A stretch of DNA of 64,000 nucleotides from Nostoc commune NIES-4072 (GCF_003113895.1 NZ_BDUD01000001.1:7010559-7074558), one strand, 5' to 3'. Positions 18,650 to 28,377 are shown, counted from the first letter of the stretch. Translations and numbers: made by a program. The notes: a model not told the origin generated them from the letters alone.

Positions 18650-18923
18650 CAATCTACCAGAAAACAAAGCTGTTCTCAGGAAGATATCAGACTTAAGCAA
18701 GATGCAACAGTACCTTTTTACACGATTTAAGAGTCATTTAATCTTCAGATAGCATCGTAATTTAGCACTTAAGTATGTAGGCATAACTAAACATACAATA
18801 AAATTATAGTTCGTAGTAAGTGATTAATCACTCATAGCAAGTTTTATTAGGACTCAAGTATTTACTACAAATCTTCAATTATTCACCCCTATGTATATAT
18901 TTTCTGTGTTCTTTAGGAATACT

Positions 18924-19051
18924 TAGGGACTTCCAGAAAATAAATTATCCAATTTACTCAGATCATATTTTTCTTTCTCCCCCAGCAAGAACTGCTCCCT
19001 GCCCCCCTGCCTACACCACGATAGGATATTTTTTTAGTTGGAAGTCCCTTA
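18924..19051. mobile_element. MITE with ISAzo13-type ends (about 125 bp)
   Basis: The left end GGGACTTCCAGAAAATAAAT-TATCC matches the left end of the complete element at 1471 for over 20 bases, and the right end TTGGAAGTCCC is its inverse. Flanked by TTA on both sides. The interior has no ORF and is C-rich. It could be mobilised in trans by the transposase at 1618-2855. Confidence 0.8.
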
Positions 19052-19091
19052 ACGAACTTTGGGGGTTTAAGTCCCCAGCAAGATAGGCAGC

Positions 19092-19130
19092 ACGTTTTGT
19101 GACGGGGATTTAGACCCCGACACAAAACGT
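19092..19130. repeat. Long hairpin next to Nostoc-type interspersed repeat
   Basis: ACGTTTTGTG...CACAAAACGT arms with inner CGGGG/CCCCG pairs and a seven-base loop. It is followed at 19131-19186 by repeats of ATTGCGA and a GCGTTAGCGGAGCGGGGC block, both common interspersed forms in Nostoc genomes. Lies downstream of the MBL-fold gene (minus strand). Confidence 0.6.
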
Positions 19131-19209
19131 AATTGCGAATTGCGTTAGCGGAGCGGGGCGTTAGCCCATTGCGAATTGCGAATTGGTTTAACTCTCTATG
19201 CCCAATGCT

Positions 19210-19941
19210 TCAAAAAGGCTGTATCCGCAGCAAAGCTGATAAATCTAGAGAGGCGAGGTGTTGATAAGCTTGATCAATAACGCGCTTGCCTCTGAGAAAG
19301 CCTGTATTAGCACCGGGACAAATGTAGCGGAGAGTTTCTGGTGTAAAATTTTCTAACAAGAATCGAAGACTCTGAATTTGCCTGGGCCAGTGAAAGGTTT
19401 TGGCTGTCCGTAATGGTACTGGTTCACCGTGCTGGTTAGGGAGTAAATGACGACCAGAAAATAATATACCTCCACGTTCGCTGTAGTAGAAGCAAGATGA
19501 ACCGGGAGAATGACCTGGTGTCCAAATTGCTTGGGCTGCGGCATCAAGCGTAAATTCCTGGCTAAAGGTAGTTAAGGTTAAGCCTGGTAACAAATAAGCT
19601 TCTTGCTCTTGAATCAAAACCTCGCAGCTAAAGATTTGCTGAAATTCAGCAGTCTTGCCAATTGCGCCTCGATGGGTAATAAATAACCAACGCACGCCTC
19701 CATGCGATCGCAAAAAATCTTGATTTGTTTGGTCTAGGGCAGGGCAGTCTATCAGGATATTGCCTTCATTTCTTACAATAAGATAAGAGGTTCCTCCTAA
19801 TGTGTCCCGATTGGGTGGAAAAGCAAAAATGCTCTCTTGTGCGAAGTTCGATTGTAGAGAACCTGCGCTAGGAACTTCGTTAGGGAAGACAGCCCGTGGT
19901 GGCTTAGTTGTATGACTTGGCACTTGAGGTAAAGGGCACAT
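19210..19941 (-). CDS. Metallo-beta-lactamase-fold protein with a degenerate metal site
   Basis: 243 residues with the MBL-fold order of motifs, but where active enzymes have T-H-x-H-x-D-H this protein has FITHRGAIGKT, so two histidines and the aspartate are gone. TPGHSPGS (third metal motif) is kept, while the later G-D segment is FSGRHLL. It therefore probably no longer binds two zinc or iron ions and may act as a scaffold or binding protein. Because the rest is well preserved and the reading frame intact, this looks like a neofunctionalised family member, not decay. Diverges from the M50 protease gene. Confidence 0.8.
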   Translation of the reverse strand: MCPLPQVPSHTTKPPRAVFPNEVPSAGSLQSNFAQESIFAFPPNRDTLGGTSYLIVRNEGNILIDCPALDQTNQDFLRSHGGVRWLFITHRGAIGKTAEFQQIFSCEVLIQEQEAYLLPGLTLTTFSQEFTLDAAAQAIWTPGHSPGSSCFYYSERGGILFSGRHLLPNQHGEPVPLRTAKTFHWPRQIQSLRFLLENFTPETLRYICPGANTGFLRGKRVIDQAYQHLASLDLSALLRIQPF

Positions 19942-20133
19942 GATAAAAGAGCCGAAACTGAGGAGTTGTAGACAATCTGGTGACAGTGTGGAAATTCTAA
20001 AGAATTGAAACTTGAGCGTTAACCAGCACTGTTAACCGTTTGAAAAAAATTGGGATTTGAGGTCTGCCTTGTAGTTAATGCTATGGTGCTGAAGCTACTG
20101 GTGAGACGTTTTGTCAAAATTACTGAAGATAAT

Positions 20134-21660
20134 ATGGCATTTTGGTTTCTATTTATCCTCCTACTGGGGCTAGCTACTTATCTAATGGTGCAGCACAGCG
20201 TCGCTCAGATCACCCGGACGCCAGTATGGTTATTGTGGCTGGTTTTAATGGCACCAGCATTACTGTTGAGTGGATGGACGCTGGTGTATGGGCCGAAACA
20301 ACCTCCACCGCCAGCGCTGATTCTTTGGTCGATATTTGTCTCCACAGTGTTGTACTGGACATTGTTTCAATGGGGACGTCGATCGCCAAGAGATACACAG
20401 GCCCAAACCCAACCCCAAGCCTCAGAATCACCCCCGACTATCCAGCCTATTACAGAACCAATAGTGCGTCCCATTGAGCCAACAGAAGAAACTCAACTAC
20501 GAAATTGTTTTCCTTGGTCTGTATACTACGTTCAAAATATTGAGTATCGGCCACAAGCTGTGATTTGCCGTGGTCAGTTGCGAACTAAAGCTAACAACGC
20601 CTATCAGCAGATTAAAACTAATATTGAAGCACAATTTGGCGATCGCTTCTTGCTGATCTTTCAAGAAGGTTTAAATGACAAACCTTTCTTTGTGCTGGTT
20701 CCCAACACTCAAGCTGCTAAAGAGAGAAATAATACAACACCACGACGCGAACAGGAACGCTTAACTCGACCAGGATTAGCACTTTTACTGCTAGCAGCTA
20801 CTTTGGTAACTACTACCTTGGTGGGAGTAGAAATTGCTGGTGTTTCTCTACCGCCTCTATGGGAAGCCGGTTCTTTGTTCAAAGTTCTATCTAACCCAGA
20901 TGTTCTATTCAAGGGATTACCCTATGCTTTAGGGTTAATGACTATTTTGGGTATTCACGAACTTGGGCATTATTTAACAGCTAGATTCTACAAGATTCGC
21001 TCAACTTTGCCTTACTTTATTCCCATACCCTTCTTCTTGGGAACTTTCGGTGCATTTATTCAGATGCGTAGTCCTATTCCTAACCGCAAAGCTTTATTTG
21101 ACATTAGTATCGCTGGGCCAATTGCAGGCTTTGTGGTGACTGTCCCATTACTAATATGGGGTTTGGCTCATTCTGATGTGGTTTCCATCACTGAAAAAAC
21201 CCGACTTTTAAATCCTGATGCCCTTAATCCCAAGTATTCCATTTTACTAGCACTACTCTCGAAGTTAGCCTTGGGTAGTCAGTTAACGGCAAAATCAGCC
21301 CTTGATTTGCATCCAGTTGCAGTAGCTGGTTTTTTGGGACTAATTGTTACAGCCTTAAATTTAATGCCTGTGGGACAGCTAGATGGAGGTCACATTGTCC
21401 ATGCAATGTTCGGACAACGAACTGCGATGGTAATTGGTCAAATTGCTCGTGTGTTATTGCTATTACTGGCTTTAGTCAGAGAAGAATTTTTGGTGTGGGC
21501 AATTATCTTATTATTTATGCCATTGATTGATGAGCCTGCACTGAATGATGTCACTGAATTGGATAACCAACGTGACGTTTGGGGATTACTGGCAATGGCA
21601 TTGCTGATTGTAATTATTTTGCCACTACCGCAGGCGATCGCTAACTTTTTGCAAATTTAA
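20134..21660 (+). CDS. Site-2 protease-type membrane metalloprotease (M50 family)
   Basis: About 508 residues from MAFWFLFILLLG at 20134; an upstream in-frame ATG at 20050 would add 28 residues without a signal. HELGHYLTARFYKI is the zinc-binding HExxH, and NLMPVGQLDGGHIVHA supplies the third ligand aspartate in the usual N-x-x-P-x2-x-LDGGH form. There are N-terminal TM segments, a soluble middle domain and then about six TM segments. This arrangement matches the EGY-like site-2 proteases of cyanobacteria and chloroplasts, which cut inside membranes. A target anti-sigma factor is not encoded nearby. Confidence 0.9.
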   Translation: MAFWFLFILLLGLATYLMVQHSVAQITRTPVWLLWLVLMAPALLLSGWTLVYGPKQPPPPALILWSIFVSTVLYWTLFQWGRRSPRDTQAQTQPQASESPPTIQPITEPIVRPIEPTEETQLRNCFPWSVYYVQNIEYRPQAVICRGQLRTKANNAYQQIKTNIEAQFGDRFLLIFQEGLNDKPFFVLVPNTQAAKERNNTTPRREQERLTRPGLALLLLAATLVTTTLVGVEIAGVSLPPLWEAGSLFKVLSNPDVLFKGLPYALGLMTILGIHELGHYLTARFYKIRSTLPYFIPIPFFLGTFGAFIQMRSPIPNRKALFDISIAGPIAGFVVTVPLLIWGLAHSDVVSITEKTRLLNPDALNPKYSILLALLSKLALGSQLTAKSALDLHPVAVAGFLGLIVTALNLMPVGQLDGGHIVHAMFGQRTAMVIGQIARVLLLLLALVREEFLVWAIILLFMPLIDEPALNDVTELDNQRDVWGLLAMALLIVIILPLPQAIANFLQI

Positions 21661-21761
21661 AAAGTTTCAACGCCAAGAGAAATATATCTAAGTTTTTCTT
21701 CACTATGGAATCAACCACAGTTTGCAATACTGCTCGGTTAAGGATTTTTAACTCAGAATCA

Positions 21762-21842
21762 GGTTTGGGGAAAAGGGTAAAGGGTAAGGGTTAAAGGTTT
21801 TTTCTTTCCCTTTCCCCTTTTCCCCTTAACCGACAAGTATTG
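21762..21842 (-). repeat. Dispersed repeat R2, copy 2 (inverted)
   Basis: Reverse complement of the copy at 3351-3439: CAATACTTGTCGG at one end, GGTTTGGGGAAAAGGG at the other, with GGTTAAAGG-type units between. It occupies most of the 321-bp gap after the protease; nothing else is seen there. Confidence 0.7.
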
Positions 21843-21981
21843 CCACAGTTTGGTATTTTGTTATTTGCACTTCTTCTAATATAAAAAGGTGCGTTATAGA
21901 CATTAGTCCTAACGCACTGAAATAACGCAGTAAAAATTTAGGATGGTGCGTAAGAGGGCGGCATAACACAGCCTACAAAAC

Positions 21982-22548
21982 CTAACTCGATACTGAATTA
22001 GCCGCTTCTGAAGCCTTCGCAGCTGGTGGAAAACCACCCATGCGAATCTCAGAAGTAAAAGAAGCGATACTAAATCCATCAGAACTCTTGAGGACATTTA
22101 CCCGCATTCGTAAATTGGGGCTAGCAAACCACAGACGCTCCTCTAACGACATGGTTTCATCCTCTATAGTTAGAATTAAAGCACCATCACTGTCAAATTT
22201 ATAGTGTCCAGCAACTGGAGTTTTATCGGTATCAACTATTTCCCGCAGTAACTTACCTTCAGCTGGATTATCTGCATCAGTTACAGAAACTAACACAGTT
22301 GAACCACTGTGTTTTGTTTTATCTTTTTCTATTGTGCCGTTCCAGGTAATTTTGGCAGCACAAGAAGCGGAACTAGGATTAATTTCGTACTGTTGACATA
22401 GTTTGATCACTTTTGGATCATCTAGTGCCAGCGTCTCAATGATGATGTCTGACTTACTCTCTTCAGATTCTTTAAAAGCTAAATGTTGACTTGTACGATG
22501 AGAAAACCATTTACCAGTACTTAACTGAAAAAACTCTTCAATATTCAT
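21982..22548 (-). CDS. CpcS/CpeS-family phycobiliprotein chromophore lyase
   Basis: 188 residues starting [16 protein letters not shown] (ATG at 22548), the classical N-terminus of the CpcS/CpeS group of lipocalin-like bilin lyases. They attach phycocyanobilin to Cys84-type positions of phycocyanin and allophycocyanin subunits. [11 protein letters not shown], the following beta strands, and ASFTSEIRM near the C-terminus fit. The Ala/Ser tail is variable in the family. The upstream gene (63 bp away, same strand) is a HEAT-repeat protein of the lyase/NblB kind, so this is a phycobilisome assembly/turnover pair. Which subunit it serves is not decidable here. Confidence 0.85.
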   Translation of the reverse strand: MNIEEFFQLSTGKWFSHRTSQHLAFKESEESKSDIIIETLALDDPKVIKLCQQYEINPSSASCAAKITWNGTIEKDKTKHSGSTVLVSVTDADNPAEGKLLREIVDTDKTPVAGHYKFDSDGALILTIEDETMSLEERLWFASPNLRMRVNVLKSSDGFSIASFTSEIRMGGFPPAAKASEAANSVSS

Positions 22549-22617
22549 GAACAAAATTACCCTGCATCAAAATGCTAAAATTCTCACTTAATTATTAAAA
22601 GGTAGCAGGATTTAATA

Positions 22618-23298
22618 TTAAGCTTGATTGCCTATTCCCTCAAGCTTCTTGAGTCCAATCCTGGCTGCCTCGGCAACGTTGAAATGATTGTCTTTTTCTA
22701 AGTATTTTAAAGCTGAAACACTCTTGGGAGTAGGAAGATTACCCAAAGCTTCTGCCAAACGCTGCCTTACTAACCAATCATCTGATTGTGCGAAGCGCAG
22801 GATCTGATCGACTGACTCAATATCTTGAATTTCTCCCAGTGCAGAGATTGCTGCTTGTTGCAACACTACTTCTTTGCTATCCAATGCCTGAATAAGTATT
22901 TGATGGGCACGAGGATCTTTAATGTTACCTAAAGAAACGGCTGCACTAAAGCGTACTAGCCAATCAGTATCTTCATAAAATGCCCGTGAAAGTACTTCAA
23001 AGGCTCTGGCATCACCTAAATATCCTAAAGCACCAGCAGCATCAGCACGCATACCATAATCGGGGTCATTTTCGAGAATTCTGACCAAAATTGAATAACA
23101 CTCTGGTGTTGGCTTGATTCCAAGGGCAAAAATTGCCATAGATCGCAGTTGCAAAGATTCGTCATCTAGTACCTTTTTAATTAAAGGAACTGCATCCTCA
23201 GGAGACGCATGACGCAGATTGGCTAGGGCTACCATGCGATCGCGTAAATTCGGACTTTCTAACTGAGTAGAAATTTCTTGTAAGCTTAGAGCTGCCAT
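22618..23298 (-). CDS. HEAT-repeat protein, NblB / bilin-lyase-like
   Basis: 226 residues made almost entirely of HEAT (PBS-lyase) repeats of about 31 residues, e.g. DDESLQLRSMAIFALG, NDPDYGMRADAAGALG, EDTDWLVRFSAAVSLG, DSKEVVLQQAAISALG and SDDWLVRQRLAEALG. Length and repeat layout match NblB-type proteins, which take part in phycobilisome breakdown and chlorophyll protein assembly, and resemble the E/F-type bilin lyases. No catalytic residue is known. Its position ahead of a CpcS/CpeS lyase supports a phycobilisome role. A generic scaffold is the alternative. Confidence 0.75.
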   Translation of the reverse strand: MAALSLQEISTQLESPNLRDRMVALANLRHASPEDAVPLIKKVLDDESLQLRSMAIFALGIKPTPECYSILVRILENDPDYGMRADAAGALGYLGDARAFEVLSRAFYEDTDWLVRFSAAVSLGNIKDPRAHQILIQALDSKEVVLQQAAISALGEIQDIESVDQILRFAQSDDWLVRQRLAEALGNLPTPKSVSALKYLEKDNHFNVAEAARIGLKKLEGIGNQA

Positions 23299-23707
23299 TT
23301 AGTTCAAAGCGTTTTATTTACTTATATTAATTTACCTGATCCGTTCATCAGGCTGTCGCCATCGTGAAGTAGGAGTTTGGCCACTTTACAAAATGGCTCA
23401 ATTATGAGTGAAAAATAAACAAATGTTACAAGAGGAAACCGAGGTTAGCAGAAAAGAAGTATTAATGAAAACTTTAGTTGTGGGTATAAAGTTTATTAGT
23501 ATAAAATGTTAAATTTTTCCCTCAAACGCCACTTACTTATCCCTTCGAACTAGCCGCGAACAGGTTGGGAAAACCGCAAGGGCATAGTGGCTCTCCAACC
23601 AACGCAACTTTCAGTTTTCAGCCTTAACTAAACCATATTGCTTTTTAAAGAACCTGACTATTTGTAGAAATCTGGTTCAAACTATATATTTAAACTAGCT
23701 TCGAGAA
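23299..23707. other. Intergenic region upstream of HEAT gene
   Basis: Contains a structured, GC-richer stretch at about 23535-23610 (CCGCGAACAGG, GGGAAAACCGCAAGGGC) of the interspersed-repeat type; otherwise AT-rich. No gene is supported. Confidence 0.4.
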
Positions 23708-23792
23708 CGGAGAGGGGGGGATTCGAACCCCCGTTAAGTTTCCCTAAACAGACTTTCCAGGTCTGCGCCTTAAACCACTCGGCCACCTCTCC
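23708..23792 (-). tRNA. tRNA-Ser (anticodon GGA)
   Basis: 85 nt cloverleaf on the minus strand: acceptor GGAGAGG/CCTCTCC with discriminator G, D arm GCCGAGTGG, anticodon loop CTGGAAA giving GGA (reads UCC/UCU), long variable arm as required for serine tRNA, and T arm GGGGGTTCGAATCCCCC. CCA is not encoded. Confidence 0.95.
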
Positions 23793-23898
23793 AGGTGCCA
23801 CAAGTTACGATTATACTATAGAATCCCAGAAAATGCAAAGATAAAGAAAGATATTTTAGATTGAATCTGAAAGTCCCAATTCCAAAACGCAAATCCAG

Positions 23899-24267
23899 AT
23901 GTCCCGTACATATACAATTAGAGTTCGCGATCGCGCCACTGGCCAAACCCACACCCTGCAAGTCCCAGAAGACCGCTACATCCTGCACTCTGGCGAAAAA
24001 CAAGGGGTAGAACTGCCGTTTTCCTGCCGTAACGGGGCTTGTACCACTTGTGCGGTGAGAGTTTTATCGGGAGAAATTTACCAACCGGAGGCGATCGGAT
24101 TGTCGCCAGATTTACGTCGGCAAGGTTACGCCTTGTTATGTGTGAGTTACCCCCGTTCTGACTTGGAGGTAGAGACACAAGACGAAGATGAAGTCTACGA
24201 ACTCCAGTTTGGTCGGTATTTTGCTAGGGGGAAAGTTAAAGCAGGTTTACCCTTAGATGAGGAATAA
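23899..24267 (+). CDS. Plant-type [2Fe-2S] ferredoxin with C-terminal extension (FdC2/Fed2-type)
   Basis: 122 residues. The cluster cysteines are CRNGACTTC followed by LLC about 35 residues later, i.e. C-x4-C-x2-C-x-n-C. The C-terminal extension (ETQDEDEVYELQFGRYFARG) is longer than in photosynthetic PetF and matches the conserved FdC2/Fed2 group, reported to work in iron sensing/photosynthetic electron distribution rather than bulk NADP reduction. It overlaps nothing; the nuclease lipoprotein starts 180 bp later. It is read divergently from tRNA-Ser. Confidence 0.85.
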   Translation: MSRTYTIRVRDRATGQTHTLQVPEDRYILHSGEKQGVELPFSCRNGACTTCAVRVLSGEIYQPEAIGLSPDLRRQGYALLCVSYPRSDLEVETQDEDEVYELQFGRYFARGKVKAGLPLDEE

Positions 24268-24448
24268 ACAATTGAATAAGGCAGGAGGTTTTGCTCATCA
24301 ACCGCACCTGAGAAAGAGTCACTTGAAGAAGTTGGGGATTCAAACTAAAGTTATTTCTAGTTGCAGCACGAGGCAAAAGAGATTATTCCTCCTGCATCCT
24401 TTATTCAAAATCACTGATCGTGCAGCAGCGAACATAGGCGAAATTTTA

Positions 24449-24994
24449 ATGCCTATGCATCTTAGTAATTGGGTGCGAAAAATAGCGATTTTGGCTTGCT
24501 TGTTGCTCTTGGTAAGTTGCCAAGGTAAAAACCAACTGCCAAACAATGAGGCTCAGGTAAAAGTAGCGCGGGTAGTTAGTGGGCAAAGTTTGGAAGTGGT
24601 AGGCATGGCTGAACAACCAAATTTAATTTCCCAAGTGCGCTTAGTTGGCATTGATGCACCAGATTTGCGACAGCGACCTTGGGGGGACGCAGCAAAAGAA
24701 CAGTTAGAAAATCTAATTGGAGGTGCAGAACAATCGGTAACGCTGGAGTTTGATTTAGAAACAAAAGACAAAATCGGACGAACTCTAGCTTATGTATGGA
24801 AAAATAAGGTGTTGTTGAATGAGGAATTAGTGAAACAAGGGAATGCAATGTTTGTTGAGCGATCGCCTAATCACAAATATGACCAGCGTTTAGAACGCGC
24901 CCAACAATGGGCTAGACTTATGGGCCAAGGAATCTGGAACCCAGAAAAACCGATGCACCTTACTCCTGCTGAGTTTCGCCGTCAAAATCTTTGA
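24449..24994 (+). CDS. Thermonuclease-like (SNase) lipoprotein
   Basis: 181 residues from the ATG at 24449; the frame is open further upstream to 24257 but that part is not protein-like and this start puts a lipoprotein signal (ILACLLLLVSC) at the N-terminus. After the lipid-modified Cys comes an SNase domain: RLVGIDAPDLRQRPWG with the first catalytic Arg, and DKIGRTLAYVW with the second, then LVKQGNAMF. Such enzymes hydrolyse DNA and RNA with calcium. The family Glu is not clearly placed. It would sit in a membrane facing the periplasm and may recover phosphate or defend against incoming DNA. Confidence 0.75.
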   Translation: MPMHLSNWVRKIAILACLLLLVSCQGKNQLPNNEAQVKVARVVSGQSLEVVGMAEQPNLISQVRLVGIDAPDLRQRPWGDAAKEQLENLIGGAEQSVTLEFDLETKDKIGRTLAYVWKNKVLLNEELVKQGNAMFVERSPNHKYDQRLERAQQWARLMGQGIWNPEKPMHLTPAEFRRQNL

Positions 24995-24995
24995 A

Positions 24996-25121
24996 AAGTG
25001 GGGAGTGGGGAGTGGGGAGTGGGGAGTGGGGAATGGGGGATGAGGGAGCAGGGGAGGCAGGGGAAGAAAACGAATGACAAATGACAAATGACAAATGACC
25101 AATGACTAATAACTAATGACT
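24996..25121. repeat. Heptamer repeats GGGGAGT and ATGACAA
   Basis: Five tandem GGGGAGT units, a degenerate GGGGA block and then several ATGACAA/ATGACCA/ATGACTA units. The last units contain the start codon of the following gene at 25116. Confidence 0.9.
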
Positions 25122-25928
25122 AATCTACAAATTTTTCTAGATATTGCTACTGAAGCTGCCTTAGCTGCTGGTGTCGTTTTGCAAGGTTATTTAGGTAAAT
25201 TAGAAGACGCAATTATTGAAAAAGGTCGCCCTGGTGATTTAGTCACTGCTGCTGATAAAGCCTCAGAAGAGGTGATTTTAGAAATTTTGCGCCGCCACTT
25301 TCCCGATCACTCTATCCTTGCTGAAGAATCAGGAAAATTAGGTAATCAAGAGAATGAATACCTTTGGGCAATAGATCCCCTAGATGGCACAACCAACTAC
25401 GCTCATCAATACCCATTTTTTGCTGTTTCTATTGGACTGTTAATTAATGGCGTTCCGCAACTTGGTGTAATTTATGACCCTTTCCATAATGAGCTATTCC
25501 GGGCTGCTGCTGGCTTAGGAGCAACGCGTAATCGTCGCCCCATTAAGGTTTCGGCAACATCGGAACTTAATAAAAGCTTACTAGTCACAGGATTTGCTTA
25601 CGATCGCCGCGAAACCTCTGATAACAACTACGCAGAATTTAGTCACCTGACTCATCTAACTCAAGGAGTCAGACGAAGCGGTTCCGCATCGCTAGATTTA
25701 GCATACGTTGCCTGTGGACGTGTCGATGGTTACTGGGAACGAGGGCTTGCTCCTTGGGATATTGCAGCCGGAATAATTTTGTTACAAGAGGCTGGGGGCA
25801 AAGTTACCGCCTACGATGGGACACCTGTCAAAATTGAGTCAGGTAGAATTCTTGCTACAAATAGTTATATTCACGACTCTCTCAGTAACGAACTTTTACA
25901 AGTTCCACCACTGTCAGCATGGGTTTAG
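25116..25928 (+). CDS. Inositol monophosphatase family protein
   Basis: 270 residues. EESGKLG (metal-ligand Glu), WAIDPLDGTTNYAHQYP (the DPxDGT metal/catalytic motif) and LAPWDIAAGIILLQEAGG (third Asp) are all present, as in magnesium-dependent inositol-1-phosphate phosphatases (SuhB type). Histidinol-phosphate phosphatase or PAP phosphatase activity is possible in this superfamily and would fit the nearby hisZ, but the sequence does not decide. The start codon lies in a heptamer repeat array, so the 5' leader is repeat DNA. Confidence 0.88.
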   Translation: MTNLQIFLDIATEAALAAGVVLQGYLGKLEDAIIEKGRPGDLVTAADKASEEVILEILRRHFPDHSILAEESGKLGNQENEYLWAIDPLDGTTNYAHQYPFFAVSIGLLINGVPQLGVIYDPFHNELFRAAAGLGATRNRRPIKVSATSELNKSLLVTGFAYDRRETSDNNYAEFSHLTHLTQGVRRSGSASLDLAYVACGRVDGYWERGLAPWDIAAGIILLQEAGGKVTAYDGTPVKIESGRILATNSYIHDSLSNELLQVPPLSAWV

Positions 25929-26002
25929 CAGGTGGGAGCTTTCCCCCTGACTTTGGGTAAACTAAAAAGAATCTAAATGCTGCTTTGGTGCAAAACCTCT
26001 AT

Positions 26003-26953
26003 ATGTCTTTCAAAATAGATCGTGGACTATTTAAATATGATTTCATAGATCATCACGCAGTTTTATGCGTTCCAGTGGATGCGGATGTCAAAGAGATTCG
26101 CAAACGCTATCTCAAAATTGCCCGTCGCTTACACCCGGATAGTAGTTTTACTGAAACTGATGAACAAAAACAGCTAGGGAACGAATTTTTATCAAAGTTG
26201 GTTAACCCAGCTTACGAAAAACTGTGTGGCGATCGCACTCGCACAGAATATATTTTAATTTTGTCGCAAATTGGCAAGCGCCTGCTACAAGAATCTACTT
26301 CAGTGACTCTCACCACCGAGTTGGCTAAACAGTTAGCCCAGACGCCTAATCTTGAGCATTTCTATAAAAGTGCGATCGCTAAAATCGCTGAAACTCAATA
26401 TGATTCTTTAGAGCAAGCACTGCAAGTCATTGCCCAAGTTAGTGAGTTGAATTTAGTGTATTTAATGCGGAGTGCAAGCAAACTATCCGCAGCGCCGCGG
26501 CCACCTGCTCAACCCAAAGTCGAATCAGTTACGCCTCAGTCAAATACACCACCAGCACCAGCACCAGCGCCACCAAAAGAAGACTTGATTGTAGAACAGT
26601 ATATTCGTCGCGCTCAATCTTTGATTGATAAAAACCAATTTGCCCAAGCCAAAGTAGAGTTGCAGGATGCCCTCAAGCTAGAACCTAAAAATAGTCATTG
26701 CCATAGTTTAATTGCAATGGTGTATTTGAAGCAAAATCAGCTAAAAATGGCAAAAATCCACTTCGACAATGCTCTTAAATTAGACCCCAACGACGAAGCG
26801 GCTCTGCAATGGAAGCCTAAAATAGATAGAGCTATAGGACAACAACCAAGTGATCATAAGGTGACTTCATCCGCCAATAATGGAGATAAGCAACCAGATA
26901 AATCTGGTAGTGGTGGTTTGTTCGGTGGTTTGTTTGGTGGGAAGAAAAAATAA
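26003..26953 (+). CDS. DnaJ-domain / TPR protein
   Basis: 316 residues from ATG 26003; an in-frame TTG/GTG pair at 25985-25990 is the alternative. The N-terminal J domain holds the HPD tripeptide (RRLHPDSS) that stimulates DnaK. A Pro-rich linker (PPAPAPAPPKED) follows, then two TPR-like units (IRRAQSLIDKNQFAQAKVEL and HSLIAMVYLKQNQLKMAK) and a Gly-Lys tail GGLFGGLFGGKKK. It probably recruits Hsp70 to a client through the TPR part. Its stop overlaps the hisZ start by one base (TAATG). Confidence 0.85.
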   Translation: MSFKIDRGLFKYDFIDHHAVLCVPVDADVKEIRKRYLKIARRLHPDSSFTETDEQKQLGNEFLSKLVNPAYEKLCGDRTRTEYILILSQIGKRLLQESTSVTLTTELAKQLAQTPNLEHFYKSAIAKIAETQYDSLEQALQVIAQVSELNLVYLMRSASKLSAAPRPPAQPKVESVTPQSNTPPAPAPAPPKEDLIVEQYIRRAQSLIDKNQFAQAKVELQDALKLEPKNSHCHSLIAMVYLKQNQLKMAKIHFDNALKLDPNDEAALQWKPKIDRAIGQQPSDHKVTSSANNGDKQPDKSGSGGLFGGLFGGKKK

Positions 26954-28164
26954 TGGTGTATCAACCAGCAGCAGGAGCCAGGGATTTATTGCCCTTGGAT
27001 GTGGAGAAAAAACGCTGGATTGAAGATAGATTACAGCAGGTGTTTCACCGTTGGGGATATCACAGGATTATCACCTCGACTTTAGAACGCATGGATACTC
27101 TGATGGCGGGGGAAGCAATCCAGCGCCAGATGGTGATTCAACTACAAAATGGCGAAGATGATGAATTAGGGCTACGTCCAGAATTAACAGCATCCATTGC
27201 TCGCACAGTTGTCACTCGCATGGCAAATGCAACTTATCCGCAACGGTTGTACTATAACGCTAATGTGTTTCGCCGCACTTGGGAAAGTAGACACAATCGC
27301 CAGCAAGAGTTTTATCAAGCTGGGGTGGAATTATTAGGTGCTGGCGGATTGTTGGCGAATGCGGAAGTACTACTGTTAGTAGCAGATTGTTTAGCAGCAC
27401 TAGGGTTGCAGGAATGGCATTTAATTTTAGGTGAAGCGGGAATTACCCGATCGCTCCTGAGTGCCTTTCCTGCTAATTTACAGGATAAAGTTCGCAGTGC
27501 GATCGCTCATCTTGACCGCATTACTATAGATACTTTACCTCTAAGTGATAAACTACGCGATCGTGCCCGAACCATGCTAGATTTGCGTGGCCCCAGTGCA
27601 GACGTGTTGCAAAAAGTTAGTAGTTTGGATCTAGACGAAGAACAGCGAGAAGCAGTAAATAACCTCAAATCCCTAGTAGAATTACTGGAATCAGAGAAAA
27701 AATTTCCGTTAATCCTCGACCTCAGCCTCATCCAGACCATAGATTATTACACTGGTATCGTTTTTGAAGTTGTTAATGATACCGAATCTCAAGCTAGAGT
27801 TTTAGGGCGAGGTGGTCGCTACGACCAGCTTTTGGGGCTATATCATCCCCAAGGAGAAAACATTCCCGGTATTGGTTTTGGACTAAGTATTGAAGATTTA
27901 TACCAAGTTCTGTTGTCAACTCAGCAATTACCACAGGCAACTCCAACAAGTGATTGGTTGGTAGTACCAGAGACAGCTAGCGCTAACGCCTTTGCCTTTG
28001 CCTACGCGCAAAAACTCAGAGATTCTACTGATTTAGTGCGCGTAGAAATTGATTTAGGGGGAAGGGATGCAGACGCTATTCGCCAATATGCAAGCGATCG
28101 CGGCATTGCCCAAATTGTTTGGATGAAAGCTGATGGCTCACCAAAAATTGAACCATTGCGTTAA
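26953..28164 (+). CDS. hisZ: ATP phosphoribosyltransferase regulatory subunit
   Basis: 403 residues, a paralogue of histidyl-tRNA synthetase lacking its anticodon-binding function. It has the class II synthetase-like motifs ([52 protein letters not shown]) typical of HisZ, which partners the short HisG for the first step of histidine synthesis. It overlaps the DnaJ-TPR gene by one base, so the two are co-translated. A followed heptamer array and a ferredoxin gene lie downstream. hisG is not in the window. Confidence 0.9.
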   Translation: MVYQPAAGARDLLPLDVEKKRWIEDRLQQVFHRWGYHRIITSTLERMDTLMAGEAIQRQMVIQLQNGEDDELGLRPELTASIARTVVTRMANATYPQRLYYNANVFRRTWESRHNRQQEFYQAGVELLGAGGLLANAEVLLLVADCLAALGLQEWHLILGEAGITRSLLSAFPANLQDKVRSAIAHLDRITIDTLPLSDKLRDRARTMLDLRGPSADVLQKVSSLDLDEEQREAVNNLKSLVELLESEKKFPLILDLSLIQTIDYYTGIVFEVVNDTESQARVLGRGGRYDQLLGLYHPQGENIPGIGFGLSIEDLYQVLLSTQQLPQATPTSDWLVVPETASANAFAFAYAQKLRDSTDLVRVEIDLGGRDADAIRQYASDRGIAQIVWMKADGSPKIEPLR

Positions 28165-28172
28165 GTGAGTTG

Positions 28173-28330
28173 GGTATTGGGCATTGGGCATTGGGCATTG
28201 GGCATTGGGCATTGGGCATTGGGCATTGGGCATTGGGCATTGGTGAAGAGTTAATATCTATAACTCCTAACTCCTAACTCCTAACTCCTAACTCCCCACT
28301 CCCCACTCCCCACTCCCCACTCCCCACTCC
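28173..28330. repeat. Heptamer arrays TTGGGCA, CTCCTAA, CCCCACT
   Basis: About nine tandem GGGCATT units, then four CTCCTAA and about five CCCCACT units, filling most of the gap between hisZ and the ferredoxin gene. Confidence 0.92.
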
Positions 28331-28377
28331 CCTGCTAGGCTAGAAATAGCCGATACAGAAAAGAGGGAATCGAGAAC

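Noticed and set aside
24257..24448. Upstream extension of the nuclease lipoprotein
   Set aside because: Not protein-like and would hide the lipoprotein signal.
28173..28330. CRISPR-like array
   Set aside because: Units are 7 bp with no spacers; Nostoc heptamer repeats.
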